Source: Rhodospirillales bacterium (GTDB lineage: Bacteria; Pseudomonadota; Alphaproteobacteria; Rhodospirillales; UBA2165). Taken from it: a stretch of 64,000 nt of DNA. Every line of letters starts with the position of its first letter. Positions within the stretch are counted from its first letter, which is position 1. The notes under the pieces were generated by a model that did not search any database, had not been told where the DNA came from, and saw only the letters and a list, made by a program, of their open reading frames with translations. Below are positions 59,940 through 64,000 of the stretch, piece after piece. The stretch is taken from assembly GCA_022823235.1 (NCBI GenBank), contig JAJDXO010000057.1, forward strand, positions 1 to 64,000, read 5' to 3'. The position numbers and the translations under genes are program-made.

Positions 59940-60644
59940 ATGACCAAGGTCAGTATAATCATTCCCGCTTACAACGAAGCCGCGACGATAATCGAGCTGC
60001 TTCAAAAAGTAAGCAGCCAGACGGTACAAGGTTTCGAATTGGAGACCATCGTCGTTGATGACGGGTCTCGGGATCAGACCGTCGAACTGCTCCGCAGGCA
60101 CCCCGACCTCTACACGATCCTGGTGGAGCGGAACACCAACGGCGGCAAGGGAGCCGCCGTTATCGACGGCCTTAACAAGGCAACGGGCGAGTATATCCTG
60201 TTCCAGGATGCCGACCTGGAATATGACCCCGACGATTACGCGGGCCTGTTGGCGCCGATCTCGCGGTTCGACGCCGATGTCGTCATGGGGAGCAGGATGA
60301 TCGCGTCGCCGATCACCCGGGTTTCCTATTTTTGGCATAAAGTCGGCAATCGACTAATCACGTTGATTTTCAACGTCCTCAACAATACGACCTTTACCGA
60401 CGTCTATTCCTGCTACCTTGTCTACCGGCGCTCGCTGGTCGGGGCGGACCAATTGCGGTCAAAGGGATGGGAACAGCACGCGGAGATCCTCACATTGGCG
60501 GTCTCCAGGTGCAAACGGATCTATGAGGTCCCTATCAGCTACTACGGACGCACTTATGAGGACGGAAAAAAAATACGCGCCCACCACATTTTCGGCGTGA
60601 TCGTCACAATGATTACGACGGCCTTTCGGTCCGGACGCTCATGA
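59940..60644 (+). CDS. GT2 enzyme, polyprenyl-phosphate sugar synthase-like
   Basis: 234 residues starting MTKVSIIIPAYNEAATIIELLQKV. IVVDDGSRDQT, NGGKGAAVIDGLNKATGEYILFQDADLEYDPDDY and VVMGSRM are the DPM1/GtrB-type pattern, and YEVPISYYGRTYEDGKKIRAHHIFGVI the C-terminal end. No membrane helices, as in soluble DPM1 types. It would make a polyprenyl-phosphate sugar for a membrane transferase such as the GT39-like protein at 54184. 149 bases separate it from the preceding gene with nothing visible in the gap. Confidence 0.88.
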   Translation: MTKVSIIIPAYNEAATIIELLQKVSSQTVQGFELETIVVDDGSRDQTVELLRRHPDLYTILVERNTNGGKGAAVIDGLNKATGEYILFQDADLEYDPDDYAGLLAPISRFDADVVMGSRMIASPITRVSYFWHKVGNRLITLIFNVLNNTTFTDVYSCYLVYRRSLVGADQLRSKGWEQHAEILTLAVSRCKRIYEVPISYYGRTYEDGKKIRAHHIFGVIVTMITTAFRSGRS

Positions 60645-60699
60645 TTCCGTTTGTCGCCACGTTGACCGGCGCCCGGGCCGGGGCGCGAGGAGACTGCAT

Positions 60700-61143
60700 A
60701 TGACCAAGCCCGATCATCCCGACATCGAACCCCTGACCGAAGAGGAGGTGCGGAAATGGCCCAAGGAGGTCATCGTCGCCCTCACCGAGAAGTTCGAGGA
60801 CGACCGCGGGGAAATCGTGCCGCTCGTCGATCTGGCGATGAAAAGCGCGGTCTGGATCACCTCCAAAAAAGGCAGCGTTCGCGCCAATCATTATCATAAG
60901 TCCGACTGGCACTTCTGTTATGTGGTCAGCGGCTCCATCGAGTATTACCACCGCCCGCACGGCAGCGGCCGGGAACCGGAAATGGTCCTGGTGAACAAGG
61001 GCGAGTTGTTCTTCACGCCGCCAATGGTCGATCACGCCATGGTATTTCCCGAGGACACGGTATTTCTCACCCTCGGACGCAACTCACGCAGGCAAGAGGT
61101 CTATGAGGCGGACGTGGAGCGAATCGACCCGATCAATCCGTGA
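60700..61143 (+). CDS. Cupin-domain protein
   Basis: 147 residues with one cupin barrel: GSVRANHYHKSDWHFCYVVSGSIEYYHR holds the first metal motif (HYHK...), and FFTPPMVDHAMVFPEDTVFLTLGR the second. Sugar 3,4-ketoisomerases and WbuC-like cupins of O-antigen loci look like this, as does the dTDP-sugar epimerase fold. It overlaps the next gene start by four bases, GTGA, so a role in the same deoxysugar-modification step is likely. Specific reaction unknown. Confidence 0.82.
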   Translation: MTKPDHPDIEPLTEEEVRKWPKEVIVALTEKFEDDRGEIVPLVDLAMKSAVWITSKKGSVRANHYHKSDWHFCYVVSGSIEYYHRPHGSGREPEMVLVNKGELFFTPPMVDHAMVFPEDTVFLTLGRNSRRQEVYEADVERIDPINP

Positions 61144-62402
61144 TCAAGCCGGATTCCGTGACTTCAAAACACCATAGACGGGGGACCTGCCGGCTTTGCG
61201 GCAGCCGGAATCTGGAACGGGTTCTCTCGCTTACCCCAACCCCGCCCGCAAACGCGTTCGTTTCCCGCGATGAACTGAGCGCCGAGCAGCACTGCTACCC
61301 GCTCGACTTGCATTTTTGCAATGCCTGCGGGCACGTGCAGCTGCTGGATGTCGTCGACCCCGGGGAACTGTTTTCGAACTACGTCTATGTTTCGGGCACG
61401 TCGCCGGTTTTCGTGGAGCACTTTGAAGAATACGCGATGACCGTCACGAGCCAATTTGGCCCCGTCGACGACCGCCTCGTGGTGGAAATAGGTTCAAATG
61501 ACGGAACCTTGCTCAGGTTTTTTCGCGACCGGGGGGCGGAGATACTGGGCATCGATCCGGCGAGGCGGATTGCCGCGCAAGCCAACGCAAACGGCGTCAA
61601 GACACTCGCCGAATTCTTCACCCCCGGCCTCGCCCGGGAAATCCGCCGGGAATATGGTGCGGCAAAAGTCGTCGCGGCCAATAACGTCCTCGCCCACGCG
61701 GACGATCTCGCAGCCATCATCGACGGCGTCGCAACGCTGCTGGCGGATGATGGCGTGCTGGTATTCGAAGTGTCGTATCTGGCCGATGTCTATCAAAACG
61801 TCCTGTTCGACACCATCTACCACGAGCATCTGGACTATCATTCCGTCAAACCGCTCGCGCCGTTCTTTGATGCCCGCGGTCTGCGCCTGACCCGTGTCGA
61901 ACGGGTGGCGCCCCATGGCGGCAGCATCCGCTGCTATGTGCAGCCCAAGGCCGCGGCGCCCGCCATCCATGCGTCGGTCCGCTGGTGCATAACGGCCGAA
62001 GAAGATCTTGGTTTGGACCGGGCCGAGACCTTCCGGCAATTCGGAGAGCGGATCACCGGGCTCGGATCGCGGCTCCGGTCCGAGCTCAAATCCATAAGCG
62101 CGGCGGGCAAGACCGTCGCCGCCTACGGCGCCCCGGCCAAGGCGACGACGTTGATGTATCACTTTCAACTGAACGCCGCCCAAATCGACTTCATCGTCGA
62201 CGACAGCGAGTGGAAGCAGGGCTTGTACTCGCCCGGATTGCATATTCCGGTCGTGGCAAGCAGTGAGATTTACCGGCAGCGTCCGGACTACCTTCTTGTG
62301 CTGGCCTGGAACTTCGCCGATCCGATCATAGCCAAGCATCAGGCCTTCCGCGACGCGGGGGGCACCTTTATCGTGCCGTTGCCGGAAATGAGGTTTATTT
62401 GA
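61140..62402 (+). CDS. NovU/TylC3-type sugar C-methyltransferase
   Basis: 420 residues, GTG start at 61140. The N-terminal zinc-binding domain has CRLCGSRNLERVLSL...CNACGHVQLLD. The class I core has VVEIGSNDGTLLRFFRDRG, NNVLAHADDL and FEVSYLADVYQNVLFDTIYHEHLDYHS, with the catalytic YHEH. The C-terminal domain has VAAYGAPAKATTLMYHF and FIVDDSEWKQGLYSPG. This three-part layout is the sugar C3-methyltransferase (TylC3, NovU) family, acting on nucleotide 4-keto sugars. It suggests a branched deoxysugar in the polymer. Confidence 0.92.
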   Translation: MIKPDSVTSKHHRRGTCRLCGSRNLERVLSLTPTPPANAFVSRDELSAEQHCYPLDLHFCNACGHVQLLDVVDPGELFSNYVYVSGTSPVFVEHFEEYAMTVTSQFGPVDDRLVVEIGSNDGTLLRFFRDRGAEILGIDPARRIAAQANANGVKTLAEFFTPGLAREIRREYGAAKVVAANNVLAHADDLAAIIDGVATLLADDGVLVFEVSYLADVYQNVLFDTIYHEHLDYHSVKPLAPFFDARGLRLTRVERVAPHGGSIRCYVQPKAAAPAIHASVRWCITAEEDLGLDRAETFRQFGERITGLGSRLRSELKSISAAGKTVAAYGAPAKATTLMYHFQLNAAQIDFIVDDSEWKQGLYSPGLHIPVVASSEIYRQRPDYLLVLAWNFADPIIAKHQAFRDAGGTFIVPLPEMRFI

Positions 62403-63466
62403 TCGTGTCCAGTCATCTTCCAGAAACCGATATACGGGAAATCGTCGACCGGCTTGGTCCCGCCGCCGAGAACTTTTCCGGCAAGACAATTTTGTTGACC
62501 GGCGGACGGGGTTTTCTCGGCCGCTATTTCTCGGAGACCTTCAACCGGCTGAACCGGTCGGTTCTCGAGAAGCCGGCAAATCTCATCATCCTGGACAACC
62601 TCATCACCGCGGGCGATGCCGGCCAATCCATGACAGGCGGCGAGCACGTTCAATTGATTCAGCACGACGTCATCGAGCCTTTCGGGTTCGACGGCCCGAT
62701 CGACTACGTGATTCACGCCGCCGGTATAGCCAGCCCGTTTTATTACCGGGTCTATCCCCTGGAAACGCTCGAGGTCGCGATCACCGGCACCCGCAACATG
62801 CTGCGGCTCGCCGAAGACAACGGAGCGAGATTTACCTTTTTTTCCTCCAGCGAGATTTACGGCGACCCCGATCCCAAACATGTTCCCATGGCGGAGAGCT
62901 ACCGCGGCAACGTCTCCTGCCAGGGGCCCCGCGCCTGCTACGACGAGAGCAAGCGGGTCGGCGAGACCCTTTGCTACATATTTCACGATATGCACGGCAC
63001 CGAAACCAACACCATCCGGCCTTTCAACATATTCGGGCCGGGAATGCAGGAGGCGGATTACCGGGTGTTGCCCAATTTCGCCAGCCGGATCAAAGGCGGA
63101 CTGCCGTTGAACGTTTACGGATCGGGCAATCAGACACGGACCTTCTGCTACATCACCGACGCCATGGTCGGCTTCCTGCTGGTCGTCCTCAAGGGTGTGC
63201 CCGGCGAGGCGTACAACATCGGGAATCCGGAACCGGAAGTTTCAATCGTCGATTTGGTCAAACGATTGCAGAAAGTTCTGGATGTCCCGGTGGAATACAA
63301 CTTGATCGAATACCCGGACAGTTACCCCACCGATGAACCCATGCGCCGCAGCCCGGATATCCGGAAGGCGCGGCTCCAGCTCGGCTTCAATCCCGAAGTC
63401 GACTTCGACGAGGGGTTGAAGCGTTTCTTCGGATGGACCGATGCCGCTTACTCGGGCAAGACATAG
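62399..63466 (+). CDS. Extended SDR, UDP-glucuronate decarboxylase/epimerase-like
   Basis: 355 residues, TTG start at 62399 overlapping the previous stop (TTGA). TILLTGGRGFLGRYFSETF is the NAD motif. YVIHAAGIASPFYYRVYPLETLEVAITGTRNMLRLAED and FFSSSEIYGDPDPKHVPM resemble UXS (UDP-xylose synthase), and YDESKRVGETLCYIFHDMHGTETNTIRPFNIFGPGM holds the YxxxK active site. Product could be UDP-xylose or a branched sugar; the C-methyltransferase beside it favours a keto-intermediate. Confidence 0.87.
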   Translation: MIVSSHLPETDIREIVDRLGPAAENFSGKTILLTGGRGFLGRYFSETFNRLNRSVLEKPANLIILDNLITAGDAGQSMTGGEHVQLIQHDVIEPFGFDGPIDYVIHAAGIASPFYYRVYPLETLEVAITGTRNMLRLAEDNGARFTFFSSSEIYGDPDPKHVPMAESYRGNVSCQGPRACYDESKRVGETLCYIFHDMHGTETNTIRPFNIFGPGMQEADYRVLPNFASRIKGGLPLNVYGSGNQTRTFCYITDAMVGFLLVVLKGVPGEAYNIGNPEPEVSIVDLVKRLQKVLDVPVEYNLIEYPDSYPTDEPMRRSPDIRKARLQLGFNPEVDFDEGLKRFFGWTDAAYSGKT

Positions 63467-63598
63467 AACCCGGATGACTCTCCAATTGGCGATATTCGGG
63501 CCAACCCCCGCTGAAATACCAAGCCTGTTCCCCGGCCCGGCGGTCCCGGCCGCGCCGCCGGCCTTTGGCCTGTTTGCCAAACCGGCTATACATTCGCG

Positions 63599-64000
63599 AT
63601 GATCGCCACCGGCAGCCTGCTGTTTCTCGCCACCTTCATCGCCGTGCTGGCCGCCACCCGAATGTCGATAGGATTGCTCGAACGGCGGCGGATCCTCGAT
63701 CATCCGACACACCGGTCGAGCCATTCCGTACCGACGCCGCGCGGGGGAGGACTCGCGGTCGTGCCGGTCATTGTCATCGCATGGATGTCAATTCCGTTGC
63801 TTGTGCCGGCGGGGCCGGGCATACGCGATCTGCTTCTCGCTTCCGGCGGCGCGGCCGCGCTTGCATTTCTTTCGTGGCGCGACGATTTGCGGGGCCTGTC
63901 CGTCAAATGGCGTCTTTCGGTCCACGCGCTGGTGGTCGGGCTGGTGGTCGGGTTTGCCTCTTTCCCCGATCCCTATTTCCAGGGCCTTGCGCCCATTTGG
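63599..64000 (+). CDS. WecA/MraY-type polyprenyl-phosphate sugar-1-P transferase, cut by window end
   Basis: 134 residues are present, starting MIATGSLLFLATFIAVLAATRMS, with the family motif DHPTHRSSHSVPTPRGGGLAVVPV and the acidic WRDDLRGL. Several hydrophobic helices follow. The family starts glycan synthesis by moving HexNAc-1-P from UDP-sugar to undecaprenyl phosphate. The reading frame runs through the last base of the window. 132 bases before it (63467-63598) hold nothing recognisable. Confidence 0.87.
   Translation, partial: MIATGSLLFLATFIAVLAATRMSIGLLERRRILDHPTHRSSHSVPTPRGGGLAVVPVIVIAWMSIPLLVPAGPGIRDLLLASGGAAALAFLSWRDDLRGLSVKWRLSVHALVVGLVVGFASFPDPYFQGLAPIW

Overview
The window looks like chromosome of a GC-rich alphaproteobacterium, most likely a Rhodospirillales-type lineage. 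The evidence is a hemC-hemD-hemY block with a Mic60/mitofilin domain, a divergent tsaD-gpsA pair, a DUF1674 (SdhAF4-like) mini-gene, and an rsmB next to a heparinase II/III gene. The lineage call is inference from gene content and order; no 16S or other formal marker was used.

Region 1 (1-6000): PPK2 polyphosphate kinase, a complete TRAP transporter (dctMQ on the minus strand, divergent dctP), an alpha/beta hydrolase and a tRNA-Thr(CGU). Region 2 (6072-18366): housekeeping genes. hemC, a HemD-Mic60 fusion and hemY run leftward. tsaD, gpsA, two YCII proteins, an EVE protein, a hypothetical, a Rieske ferredoxin and acs run rightward, followed by a DUF1674 gene on the minus strand and rsmB. Palindromic intergenic repeats lie on both sides of the DUF1674/rsmB pair.

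Region 3 (18367-20950) is a recombination scar. It holds a candidate structured RNA, an A+T-richer sulfotransferase gene, remnants of a DUF5989 gene and of a NodU-type carbamoyltransferase joined head to tail, and a second diverged copy of the 3' end of rsmB. After it come heparinase II/III and a UDP-sugar dehydrogenase gene.

Region 4 (24007-64000) is a large surface-glycan locus. An O-antigen ligase-like gene faces a winged-helix regulator whose promoter carries two identical GTTCA-N5-TGAAC operators. A NusG/RfaH-like antiterminator gene follows, then a perfect 14-bp hairpin, then a co-directional array of about 20 genes (26778-53210), many overlapping by 1-4 bases. The head of the array is an acidic-sugar module: glycosyltransferase, DegT aminotransferase, KdnB-like Fe-alcohol dehydrogenase, NeuB-family synthase and SpsF-like cytidylyltransferase. 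Two further KdsB-like CMP-sugar synthetases, a HpcH/HpaI aldolase, a D-2-hydroxyacid dehydrogenase, a stand-alone pyruvate-kinase-like protein, a GT2-alcohol dehydrogenase fusion, two radical SAM proteins, a sulfotransferase, an MsbA/PglK-like ABC flippase and three large carbohydrate transferase-like proteins follow. The simplest reading is synthesis, CMP-activation, decoration and export of a polymer with unusual, perhaps terminally aminated, ulosonic acids; the product is not deducible from sequence.

Region 5 (53233-64000): a methyltransferase inserted between two copies of the 3' end of a Gfo/Idh gene, a GT39-like membrane protein with a 44-residue companion, a second heparinase II/III, two GT2 enzymes, methyltransferases, a cupin, a UXS-like decarboxylase/epimerase, and a WecA/MraY-type initiating transferase cut by the window edge.
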